64,000 bases of DNA from Rhynchospora pubera (lineage: Eukaryota > Streptophyta > Magnoliopsida > Poales > Cyperaceae). Location of the stretch: NCBI GenBank assembly GCA_028095005.1, contig CM051462.1, positions 125,850,752-125,914,751 on the forward strand, in the 5' to 3' direction. The stretch's first letter is position 1. Each line of letters starts with the position of its first letter. The notes under the pieces are model-generated. The model was not told the DNA's origin and ran no database searches. It worked only from the letters and a program-made list of their open reading frames with translations. Made by a program: the position numbers and the translations under genes. Below are positions 34,708 to 44,277 of the stretch, piece by piece.

Positions 34708-34920
34708 GCGAGCAGCACGATCCTTCTTTTGAAAATCCTCATTCGCTGAAGCTTTAGTGGTGTCCTTAAGATCAGCTTCAGTTAGTTGTTTTGTGAGGGT
34801 CTCCTCTAAACCCTAGTTCTCAAGGAGATACTGAATCTTACGATGCCATACATCGTAGTTCTTGTCATTCAGTTCCTCTCCCGAGTTGAGATCAGCAATG
34901 ATGCTCTTACTAGCCGACAT

Positions 34921-35808
34921 TGTATCTACAAATACAATGGAGACGAAACACAATATGTATGCTGTTAGCATTTCTCAAAGAAGTTATAACAACTCAATTA
35001 TAACTATAATACCTTGCTGCTTGATTCTTGAGTTATTACTAAATACTTATATAACTTAGTCTTGATAACCAAAAGAAAGCCTAAGACAATCAATCAAATC
35101 GCGAGAACTAAATCTCAAAGTATTTACACAACTCAAATCAACGAAAGGATCAGAAACTAGATGAGATCTTGAGTCTCCAAATCTAGAATCACCCTTTGTG
35201 TTGTCTATTATGCGAACTATCATGATAACGTGAAGCTCAAGCATCTCTCTCAAGTCATGAGAAAAAACACTCCAAGTGTCTATCATTATAACCAGGTCAA
35301 ATTTGGCTAAAGTAGAGGGTGTACCAAAACAGATATTATCGCTAAGATAACAGTCTGTACATATTTGATATTAATGGGTATTAGTCTGGTTGTTTGTGTC
35401 ATTTTACATCTCTCTGTCTTACCAGAATATGCGACCCACTAGCTCTCCTAGCGGCCCGCAGTTAAGTTAGCGACTCGTTTGCTAATCAAGCGATCTGTCT
35501 AAGAAATGAGTGACCTTCTTAGATATCCAGCGACCTGCTAATTAAATCAGCGACTCGCTGGTCCTGGCAGAACAGGCGCCTTCTGATCTGTTTCTGGCCA
35601 TATCTGGCCTAAACCTCGCACCAGTAAAACTTTCATGGTATTTTGGTATTTTAAGTCTAAAATTTGGTCCTCAATGACTAAATTAGACTGTATCGTTAAT
35701 CCGTTAAAGATTAGAAAAAAAAATTAATCCATGAAATGCAATATTTGACACAAACGATCTAACGAAGGACTTCGCAGTCCAAACCCTACGAAAAGAGGCA
35801 CTAACAGC
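34921..35808 (-). other. 5' leader of the copia element
   Basis: About 890 bp between the primer binding site and the gag ATG. It contains the largest 20-bp-period cluster and no coding frame. Confidence 0.75.
35430..35559. repeat. 20-bp-period core repeats, cluster 4 (7 units)
   Basis: Cores at 35430, 35450, 35469, 35489, 35509, 35529 and 35549, spaced 20, 19, 20, 20, 20 and 20 bp. Examples are AGCGGCCCGCA, AGCGACTCGTT, AGCGACCTGCT and AGCGACTCGCT. Spacers differ from unit to unit. Confidence 0.92.
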
Positions 35809-35820
35809 GCTCTGATACCA
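35809..35820 (-). other. Primer binding site (initiator tRNA-Met)
   Basis: Minus-strand TGGTATCAGAGC, the standard plant copia site complementary to the 3' end of initiator tRNA-Met, one base from the 5' LTR. Confidence 0.95.
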
Positions 35821-35821
35821 C

Positions 35822-36298
35822 TGTTAGAGTTTGGACGAAATATATCTAAGTACAAAGATAGATATACCGTTATGCGGAAGCTTTGGATCGACGGTGACCT
35901 CTTTCACGTCGAGTTGGATTGCTTGCACTTCGTCTTCACACACCAGTGAGAATAGACCACGTTGAACACGAGTCTATCTCTGTATCCACAGCACAAATGT
36001 CTTGGACTCACTGCACAATCACGAGAATGACCGTCGTGACCGAAACACCCCTCTTAAGCGTTTGATTTTGTATTGATACACAAAATCAAGATGGTGGAAC
36101 TCTCCCTCTTTTTCTTGACTCTCTAAGAGCAGTAGAGACCCCACAATAAGTCTGTAACGTCTCCTTTTATAAGAGGCGTTCAGATTAAACAGATCAGACA
36201 CTCTTTGATGAAAAGGTGCCAGTCTGTCGACTCAATCAGCGACCCGCTGATGATATCAGCGACCCGCTGAACTAAGTCTCCACCATATAAAACTAATA
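35822..36298 (-). repeat. 5' LTR of the copia element (477 bp)
   Basis: 477 bp against 457 in the 3' LTR. The 20-bp difference is one extra core unit: AGCGACCCGCT occurs at 36238 and 36258 here, but once (29495) in the 3' LTR. Ends TATTAG...CTAACA in element orientation. It should carry the promoter, but no TATA box was assigned. Confidence 0.95.
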
Positions 36299-36303
36299 AT
36301 ATG

Positions 36304-37364
36304 TTTTAAAAATATTATTATAAATAAAATAATACACTAGCTTTCACACGATACGTGTTTACTTATTTCAATTTACACATTGTTAACAAATATCGTGTAC
36401 TTTAAATTGAATACCTATCATGCACAGCAACGAATTAAAATTAAGAAGTGTCCATGAGACAGGTACGCATCGGTTTATACATTTCGACCTAGCTCAAATA
36501 CTTCTGCCCCGCGCCTCTTCAACCTCCTGCCCTATTATTTTATTCGCAGATAATCCTCGGACCTTTTGGTTAACCAACAGGAGATCTCTAGTTAAAAAGA
36601 GACATAATCTGGGCTGTTGTTTCTCGGCCATCATGAAAGAGAGAAGAAACACAAGAATTTTCAGATTGGTTCATACACAGAGCTGACTCGATCACCTCTT
36701 GCTCCAAATTTCTTCGACGATACAGTACTCCTAGAGTCCACTGGCTTAGAGGAATTTTTATTAGTTTCTTTGTTTTTTTTTTGGTTTTTTTTTACGTTAG
36801 GTTTTTTCTATTCTATTTTTTTGCTCTTTCTTTTAACCATGTAATTAATTTTCTTTATTAATGAAAATTTGTTGGCGTGGAAATCAACAACCGGCCCTAA
36901 AAAAACGAATTATAAAATATCTTTATTGGCAGCAACTAACAGTATCTTCAACTAATGAGCTTTCGAACTCGTTTTTCAAATATTTGAAGATACAAACTTG
37001 GATTATAAAATACACGATCAACAATTTAGAAATTCAATTTTATTAGACTTTATCACATTGTCCGAAATAACCTCGTGTATACATATTTGGCTAGCACGCA
37101 TAATGTCTGTTTTAAATATTATAGAAAATATACCTAATTATTGTGCGTACATCTAGCTAGAGTGCCATACTATTTTTTTTTCTTTAAGTTGACATAAAGT
37201 TTTGGGTATATTGAGTACGTGTGAGGGACATTCCATTAAACTCCCAATTTCCGGTACGTTGTTTTTAGTCGCAACATCAAAAGTTGATTAATTTTAATTA
37301 ATTATTTGTAATCTTATCTTTTAATCATAGTTTTATTATAAAAATATTTTTCAAAATTGTCGTC
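36304..37364. other. Intergenic DNA, no gene seen
   Basis: A T-rich stretch (36760-36870) ending ATTTTCTTTATTAATGAAAATT resembles a polyadenylation region or LINE tail, but no open frame with motifs supports it. Confidence 0.35.
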
Positions 37365-37507
37365 ACTCACTACGCCAAATAAAATTAATAGTACCGGTTT
37401 TTTTCCTATCATTAGTACCGATTTTGCAGCGGTACTAATAATAGGGGGTACTAACAGCAACAAAAAACCGGTACTAATGAGCCGGTAGTAAATGATGAAA
37501 TAAACCA

Positions 37508-37935
37508 TATTAGTACCGGTTTTTTATAAAAAACCGATACTAAAATTAATTCATTTAGTACCGGTTTTTTATAAAAAACCGGTACTACATTAAAAAACCG
37601 AAAAATCGTTAATTAATTTAAATTAAGAAATCATTTAATTAATTATTTAATCAATTAAATTAAAAAAACCGAAAATTAAATTCATTTAGTACCGGTTTTT
37701 TATAAAAAACCGGTACTAAATTAAATTAATTTAAATTAAGAAATCATTTAATTAATTATTTAATCAATTAAATTAAAAAAAAACGAAAATTAATTTAATT
37801 TAGTACCGGTTTTTTATAAAAAAACCGGTACTAAATTAAATTAATTTAAATTAAGAAATCATTTAATTAATTATTTAATCAATTAAATTAAAAAAAAACG
37901 AAAATTAATTTAATTTAGTACCGGTTTTTTAGAAT
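37508..37935. repeat. Left subterminal palindrome array of CACTA element
   Basis: Units of TTTAGTACCGG + TTTTTTATAAAAAA + CCGGTACTAAA recur near 37510, 37556, 37689, 37802 and (half) 37916. They are joined by nearly identical AT-rich spacers containing AAATCATTTAATTAATTATT. Confidence 0.85.
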
Positions 37936-38158
37936 GATAATTATGACTTTTAAGTGTTGAAGTATCTTACTAGTCTAGAAAAACACACTAAAAGTTAACA
38001 ACTAAATATCATTATTTGAATTAACAAAATGATCAAGACAATAGAAGAAGAGTCCAAAGAGCACACTGCTAAAGTCATGGCACATACTCTAGACCATGCA
38101 CCACAATCCCAACAGGAAACCAATAGGAAGAGATTTGACAGTTAAATCATAAATGTAC

Positions 38159-38319
38159 CTCTTTTCTAGTTCTCCAATAATAAGAAAATCTGAAATATAC
38201 TTCAACGAGATGTAACACTCAGTAACAGCACAAAACATGTAATCATCTTTCATAACCTTTTGGTAGAGTCTCTCACACGTCCCAGTAAATTCAGCAGCCA
38301 TATCAACTGCAGTTGAAAA
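38159..38319 (-). pseudogene. Captured callose synthase exon (FKS1-type region)
   Basis: The minus strand reads FSTAVDMAAEFTGT, then DDYMFCAVTECYISLKYI, then IIGELEKR. This matches the callose synthase (glucan synthase-like) segment that in the family reads much like ALDMA...DDYM.CAVRECY.S...I, from the large plasma-membrane enzyme that makes beta-1,3-glucan. The exon is bounded by an acceptor TTGGGTTTTAG and a donor-like AGAG/GTACAT. Joining it to the upstream piece keeps phase (..LLATK + FSTAVDM..). It is only 161 bp of a gene whose product is near 1,900 residues, so it cannot be functional by itself. Confidence 0.85.
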
Positions 38320-38427
38320 CTAAAACCCAATACAAAAAAAACTTCATTAGATTTTTCTTTTTACTTCAAACTCAATAATTGAGGTAAATTTACATAGTAA
38401 AAAAAGGCCGAACAAATATAAGTAAAC

Positions 38428-38514
38428 CTTAGTTGCAAGTAGAAACAGAGGCCAGCGCACTAGGCCAGAATTCAACTCAGTTGATAAAGGCATTCTCATC
38501 AAATCCATTTCTCT
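38428..38514 (-). pseudogene. Captured callose synthase exon (REMDL...WPLFLLA)
   Basis: The minus strand reads REMDLMRMPLSTEL, then VRWPLFLLATK, then a donor AAG/GTTTAC. In callose synthases the corresponding stretch reads much like NREMDLLLVP...QWPPFLLASK and lies directly before the segment found at 38159-38319. A T-rich tract followed by CCAAAG supplies the acceptor. The intervening 108 bp (38320-38427) is intron-like and in phase. Confidence 0.85.
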
Positions 38515-38655
38515 TTGGAAAAAAATAATAAATTGTTAATAGTAAAAATAATCTAAAGAGAGTATAAATGAAAAATTTGACATCTGAGGTACATCCTAAT
38601 GCAAATATACAAGTAAATAACAAATTAAAGAAACATGTGAATAAGAAAGAGAGAA

Positions 38656-38740
38656 ACCATGGGGAAACAACTCATGCCAATCATACTGATGCACATTGAT
38701 CTTCATAATCTGCTTGGTGGGCCCTACTAGCGGTTTTATC
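38656..38740 (-). pseudogene. Captured callose synthase exon (KPLVGPTK...WHELFP)
   Basis: The minus strand reads QIKPLVGPTKQIMKINVHQY and then DWHELFPHG. The family sequence at this point resembles IKPLVGPTK.IM...Y.WHEFFP, located before a transmembrane block. The residues that would normally lie between WHEFFP and REMDL are missing, so the captured piece has an internal deletion or skipped exons. Order and strand agree with the other two exons. Confidence 0.8.
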
Positions 38741-38904
38741 TGCTTACCAGAAAGAAAGAAACCAAGAGGAAATTAACAGAAATTTCAACAAAACAACTGC
38801 AATCAATGCTTAGTTTTGAGAGTGAGAGTGAGAGGGTCGGATGGAGATAGAGTAGCAACGAGAGAGAGTGAGAGATGGAGATAGGGTTAAGTTTCGGTTT
38901 TTTT

Positions 38905-40115
38905 AAATTAGTACCGGTTTTTTCTTAAAAACCGGTACTAAATTGGTTTTTTTTTTAAATTATATAAATTTATCTAAATAGTCAAATTAAATTAGCTTCT
39001 GTTTTGCGAAATTTAATTAAATTAGTTATTGAAATAATTATTGAAATATTTAAATAATATGAAATATTTATTTAAAAAATTATTGAAATAATTATTGAAA
39101 TTTCGGTTTTTTTGAATTAGTACCGGTTTTTTCTTAAAAACCGGTACTAAATTGGTTTTTTTCGAAATTATATAAATAAATTTATTTAATTACTTATACT
39201 TAATTAAATTAGTTTCTGTTTTTTAATTAAATAGTCAAATTAAATTATTTAAATATTTAAATAATATGAAATAATAATTTAAATATTTTTTAAATTAATT
39301 AATAAACTTAATTAGAATAAATCATAAAGTTTCGGTTTTTTTTAAATTAGTACCGGTTTTTTCTTAAAAACCCGTACTAAATTGGTTTTTTTTCGAAATT
39401 ATATAAATAAATTTATTTAATTACTTATACTTAATTAAATTAGTTTCTATTTTTTAATTAAATAGTCAAATTAAATTATTTAAATATTTAAATAATATGA
39501 AATAATAATTGAAATATTTTTTAAATTAATTAATAAACTTAATTAGAATAAATCATAAAGTTTCGTTTTTTTTTAATTAGTACCGGTTTTTTCTTAAAAA
39601 CCGGTACTAAATTGGTTTTTTTTTTTGAAATTATATAAATTTATCTAAATAGTCAAATTAAATTAGCTTCTGTTTTGCGAAATTTAATTAAATTAGTTAT
39701 TGAAATAATTATTGAAATATTTAAATAATATGAAATATTTATTTAAAAAATTATTGAAATAATTATTGAAATTTCGGTTTTTTTAAAATTAGTACCGATT
39801 TTTTCTTAAAAAACCGGTACTAAAAATCAATTAATTAGTACCGGTTTTTTATAAAAAACCGGTACTAAAAATATAACGGTTTTTTTTAATAAATTCAAAC
39901 CTTTAGTACCGGTTTTTTATAAAAAACCGGTACTAAAAATCAATTAATTAGTACCGGTTTTTTATAAAAAACCGGTACTAAAATAAAAACGTTTTTTTTT
40001 AAGACGATTTTTAGTACCGGTTTTTTAAAAAAACCGGTACTAAATAATATATCTGACAATTACGAAAATGCCATTATTTATTATTAGTACCGGTTTTCTT
40101 AAAAACCGGTACTAA
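38905..40115. repeat. Right subterminal palindrome array of CACTA element
   Basis: About ten palindromic units (TTAGTACCGG + TTTTTTCTTAAAAA + CCGGTACTAA and variants) occur near 38911, 39117, 39349, 39579, 39790, 39835, 39905, 39948, 40010 and 40085. The first five are embedded in similar 205-230-bp blocks. Confidence 0.85.
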
Positions 40116-40138
40116 TAATCTTTTTTGTTGTAGTGACT

Positions 40139-41381
40139 TATATATGTCATTTTCATTGTCTGTCAACAATCCCCATCTCCCCACATTTGCATTGTATCAC
40201 TCTACTGTCTTTGCAAATTGCAAACAGTTCCGAGTTCCGACTTCCGACTCAAGCTACCCTTTTTAAAAATTGAAGTGCCAATCCGAAGGTATCTTGGTTT
40301 GTAGGGATCGATTGGACCACACCAACACGGACCCAACCTCAATTATAAAAGGGGTTAAAAAAAGGGCTCAATCAATTAAGGCTTTGGATGTATACGGCCT
40401 TACATTTATTTTCCTAAAAAGTTGCAAGGGAATCAAAACAAAGACGATGCAATCCAGTCCACTAAAAGGCTCTTCTTCTCAGCTTATCTCATGTCCCCTT
40501 CCATCCTCTCCACGCTTGCGCTTTGTTCACGTGTTTCCTCATGGGCACAACGATCAGAAATTCAGAATAAATCCCAGTTTTCTTCTTTGGTGCCTTATTT
40601 TTGTCTCTTTGTTCCCTCCTTTGGACCCACAACTTCGCGAGTGTTATATCTTGGAAGTAATTCACCAAGGGCCGATCGTCTCCGAATAAAATTAGAATTA
40701 GTTTTTCAAAATAAATTAATTTATTTTAAATAATTACGAATAGTTAAATTTTTAAGTGGTTCAAAATTTGAAATAAAATTTTATTTCTAAATTATTTGGA
40801 TTGTTTTTTAAATCCGAATTAAAAAGCGGTTCCAACTTCTTAATCCACATTATAAAAATGATTCAAATATATTAGAAAAAATATATATTCCGGTATTTGA
40901 CCATTTAAATATAACACTCTATATCTTCAAAATTTTATTCTTAATCGTTTATAAATAATATTTTTTACATCGAATAACTAATTATAATTTTATTCATAAA
41001 CGAACCAAACGCACCTTTAAATAAATCATTTAGTCAGATTATATAATATGAATCAATGTGAACCCAACCTGATAAAAGTTCCTTAGTCAACTAGTTCTTG
41101 TCGTGGTATGAAATTTATTGAACACTCTCGTTATCATATTTGAATGTTAATTCAAATCAGGCAATCAATTTTTTTTTCTCAACAATATAGCTAGAGTTTT
41201 CTACTTTGGAGAAGTGGATAAAAATCATATTTGAAAATTTATATAATAGGAAGCCGAGTTGTCATGATTTTTTTTGAAAATTTATGCTCTGGTTGGGTCC
41301 ATTTTTATGTAAATTCCCTAACAATTGCACAATACAAATTTGCATGATCGGCTTTTATTTTCAAAATATTTACTTTTATAT
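40139..41381. other. Intergenic DNA; unassigned plus-strand frames at 40270-40733
   Basis: 40140-40690 is less AT-rich than its surroundings and holds overlapping plus frames of 139 (40270-40689) and 103 codons (40422-40733). Neither shows a recognisable motif. The rest is AT-rich. Confidence 0.35.
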
Positions 41382-41390
41382 ATTGATATA

Positions 41391-41801
41391 GAGTTTTGCA
41401 ATGGTGAGTCGCGACTCACGTGAGTCACGCTCAAAAACTTCTATATTTGGTTAAAAATGACCAATCCAAACTGTCCAATAGTATCTTCCTATTGAAATAT
41501 CCATGCAGACCAAATTTTATATTTTAAAAAAAATTTATATATTTTTTTATGATTTTTTAAAACTACTTTTTTTTAACGGTTCAGAACTAATTAAATTAAC
41601 GATTTTCTAAAATTTCAAAAAATATATATAAAATTTGGTATGCATAGAGATTTCAATAGGGAAATCATATTAGACGGTTTGAATCGGTCATTTTGAACTA
41701 AATCTAGAACTTTTGAGCGCGACTCACGGAGGGTCCGTGAGTCGCGACTCACCGTAGCAAAACTTTATTGCCCTTCGTGAGTCGCGACTCACCGTAGCAA
41801 A
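41391..41801. mobile_element. MULE-type MITE, GAGTTTTGC family, copy 3, 9-bp TSD
   Basis: The left end GAGTTTTGCAATGGTGAGTC mirrors GACTCACCGTAGCAAAA at the right. ATTGATATA occurs at 41382-41390 and 41802-41810, a 9-bp target duplication typical of Mutator-like elements. The right terminal repeat is present twice (ending near 41765 and at 41801), a tandem duplication of about 46 bp. Core AATCCAAACTGTCCAATAG and its mirror are present. Confidence 0.9.
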
Positions 41802-41810
41802 ATTGATATA

Positions 41811-43299
41811 GCATGCTATAAGCAACTTCGGGTCACATTCAACTTTGATTAGCATCATTTTAGAACAAAATCATAACTTCAACTTTGTTCACGTGCAAGC
41901 AGATGGGCTTGAAAATCTCTAAATATTGGCTCCATCTGTCCCAATTGTTTACACTTGGTCACATACATATCACTTTCGTTATCTACTCAATTTGCTATTC
42001 TCCACCTTGAACCAGTAATTAGTTACATGACTAGAACCTAAAAAGGTAAAATGAAGTTACCAAATATGTTTTATATTAAGAAAATCAATAAAACATTGCC
42101 AAATTATATTGAGAAAGAATACATTAACAATTATGATAATAAAAATATCAGATATCATCAATTTTTCTAAAAAAAAATTACAAATTAGTTTTTTATCATT
42201 TAGAAAAATTGTGTATCATATTTGATGTCATTATGAAATATTTTGTCTTCAATTAAAAACCGATAAAATTGGCGATTGAATTCTAAAATTGTTTTTATGG
42301 GTTATATTAGAAATATCAAATAGGATCGATTGATTAAGAATCATCAAAGCGATGAAAAGTATATGCAAATTCTTTAGCTTAAACATTGATTAGTGTTGGT
42401 TGGTTTATACAATGGAGAAAACTATAATGTTTTCAATACTAGCAAAAGATGCTACAATAAGGAGACGAAAAAAAAACAAAATAAATTTTAATTTTTTATA
42501 TAAAATTATATGCATTAGACAATAAAAATAGGCTATTCAATCTACCAGCAATACATGTAGATATATTTCCTGAAAGTAAATTGTTTCAACATCGTCCTGA
42601 TCCTTTCCTATCAAAAAGTTTATTTTTTTATATGAAATCAATATCTAGACCATAGATCAAATCATATCGTACAAATTAATGGTCTGCAGTTGATATAAAA
42701 ATTGTTCATATCTCCTAGTTGCTATTGTTTACGACATTTTCATGGATGCTTTTATAAATAGTTGGGACAAAACTTGGAAAACATGCAGAATTTAAGAAAT
42801 CAAATGAAAACTACTATATAACAGTTGAATCATTCAATAATAATACTTTCCCCATAAAATGTTCCTCTTTTTCATCTTTGCACTATTTGCTGCTTTTGTT
42901 TTTCTAGATCTAGATATGAATAAAGGCGACATGTATGTACGCCTTTAGCTTGCCTTTTTCTCCCTTAACTTCAACTTTACATGCATGTAGGGTCCCTGGG
43001 AATAAAGATTGCTCTCTAAATAGTGGATATTATTAAATTTGAATAAATTCGTCTAGAATCGCTTCTTTCAACAAAAGTCGCTTGGTGCTCAGATAAAGAG
43101 CAAATATTTTCTCTGGCGATCCTTGACGAGATAATTTGAAATTTGAACAATGTAAATTTTATTTTCCTTTTTCAAGATTAAGTTTTAAGCAATCACCAAT
43201 TAATCCTGTTTTCATATTTACAGGAAGGTCATCAAATTGAGTTTTTCAAGCTAGCATAAAAGGGCCCGTTTTATTTCCATCGTTTTTTTTTTCCAGCCC
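41811..43299. other. AT-rich intergenic DNA, no gene seen
   Basis: No long reading frames or element termini recognised. Confidence 0.4.
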
Positions 43300-43307
43300 G
43301 ATGGGAC

Positions 43308-43945
43308 TAGGGTTTTTTATGAGCTGAGTTCGAGCGAATTAAAGACAATTCAAATTCGGTTCGGACGTAAATCAAGTTGACTTGAATTGAACTAGAAATA
43401 CTTTTGAACTTTTTAAACTAGCTCAAATTCATCTCAGCTCTAACTCGAGCTAGCTCATTGCTCATAAGCTAAATTGAAATAAGCATATATTTTTCAAAAA
43501 TTTATTTATTTAATTAATATGCTCTTCTAGTATTAAAATGTATTGATATATATAATATTTTAAACATGAAATTATCTTTTATATTATTTTTACTAATTTG
43601 AAACAAAATATCAATTGAAATTCAATCTGTTGAATGTTGCAATTATTTTAAGTAAAAATATATAAGAAGAATTTTTTTATGATTAATTTATAATATAGGG
43701 AAATATTTTAATACTTCTAAATCATATTGATAATACTATCTGAAATATAAATTTATATGTCACGAGTCGGCTCATGAGTTGTGACCTATATTGAACCCAA
43801 CTCAAACACGACTCGTCGCCCAACCAAGTTAGGTTAGCTCGAATTCTGCCAACTCGAGTCTCGTTGGCTCGAGTTACAATCGAGTTTTTCTGAGTAGAAT
43901 TTGAGTTAGCTCACGAGTTACGAGCGGGTTTTTTGCTCACTCCTA
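43308..43945. mobile_element. hAT-like MITE with 8-bp TSD GATGGGAC
   Basis: 638 bp bounded by GATGGGAC at 43300-43307 and 43946-43953. It starts TAGGGTTTTTTATGAGC and ends GTTTTTTGCTCACTCCTA, so the termini are TAGGG/..CTCCTA inverted repeats. The inner arms are rich in GCTCGAGTT-type motifs in both orientations. An 8-bp duplication with TA-rich GGG termini fits hAT. No transposase. Confidence 0.88.
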
Positions 43946-44277
43946 GATGGGACTCAATAATAGTTTTATCTTTTTACAATGTTATTGACAACCAATTGCT
44001 AGAACAATAGCCCATTAAATTTTATAAGAAATCGGGCTTGATATCCACCATCACCGCGATTTTTCATACCATCATGAATTTTTTTTTTTTCAGAAGTGAT
44101 GTGGTGACAAATTTATTTTTGTCACTTATCTCTATCATCCACAGATTTTAGCATCTAGAGCTTACTCCCCCTCTCCTCCTAACACCTATGTTTTCCTCCC
44201 TCCCCACTTCATGCTAAATCGCACCCCACCCTCTTTCTCCTCCTACCAATTATTTTCTAGAACAAGTAAGATGTATA

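Larger units (their letters stand above)
30707..34920 (-). pseudogene. Copia gag-pol polyprotein, broken
   Basis: The polyprotein starts at ATG 34920 (protein begins MSASKSIIADLNSGEELN) and would be about 1,404 codons, a normal copia length. Three small lesions break it: an in-frame TAG at 34813-34815 (codon 36 of gag); an in-frame TGA at 31573-31575, just after the RT motif YVLGVKIERD; and a one-base loss in a short T run of the coding strand near 30962-30966, which shifts the RNase H frame before the YHFVRD motif. Translation would otherwise run to a stop at 30707. Both stops are consistent with C-to-T changes. It would encode the capsid-like Gag, aspartic protease, integrase and RT-RNase H that convert the RNA to DNA and insert it. 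Confidence 0.95.
29079..36298 (-). mobile_element. Recent Ty1/copia LTR retrotransposon, about 7.2 kb
   Basis: Complete element in minus orientation with LTRs at both ends, a primer binding site, a leader, a gag-pol reading frame in copia order (gag, protease, integrase, reverse transcriptase, RNase H) and a polypurine tract. It is flanked by a 5-bp target duplication ATATG (29074-29078 and 36299-36303). The LTRs differ by only two substitutions plus one 20-bp indel, so insertion was recent. The coding region is nevertheless broken in three places, so this copy cannot make its own proteins, although it could be moved by a related one. It carries six clusters of a 20-bp-period repeat. Confidence 0.97.
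37368..40135. mobile_element. Non-autonomous CACTA element with captured gene fragment
   Basis: The termini CACTACGCCAAA (37368) and TTTTTTGTTGTAGTG (ending 40135) are inverted CACTA ends, and ACT abuts both sides (37365-37367 and 40136-40138), the 3-bp duplication typical of En/Spm elements. Subterminal regions are arrays of a palindrome, AGTACCGGTTTTTTATAAAA and its mirror. There are about five units at 37380-37930, inside a 119-bp higher-order repeat, and about ten at 38905-40110, inside roughly 205-230-bp repeats. No transposase frame is present. The central 1 kb holds fragments of a callose synthase gene on the minus strand. Confidence 0.95.

Noticed and set aside
35430..35559. Constant core and variable spacer layout resembling a tiny CRISPR array
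   Set aside because: An 11-bp core with a 9-bp spacer is far too short, there are no cas genes, and it lies inside a plant retrotransposon with related clusters elsewhere in the element.
40270..40733. Plus frames of 139 and 103 codons after the CACTA element
   Set aside because: The two overlap in different frames and neither has a motif, so neither can be called a gene.
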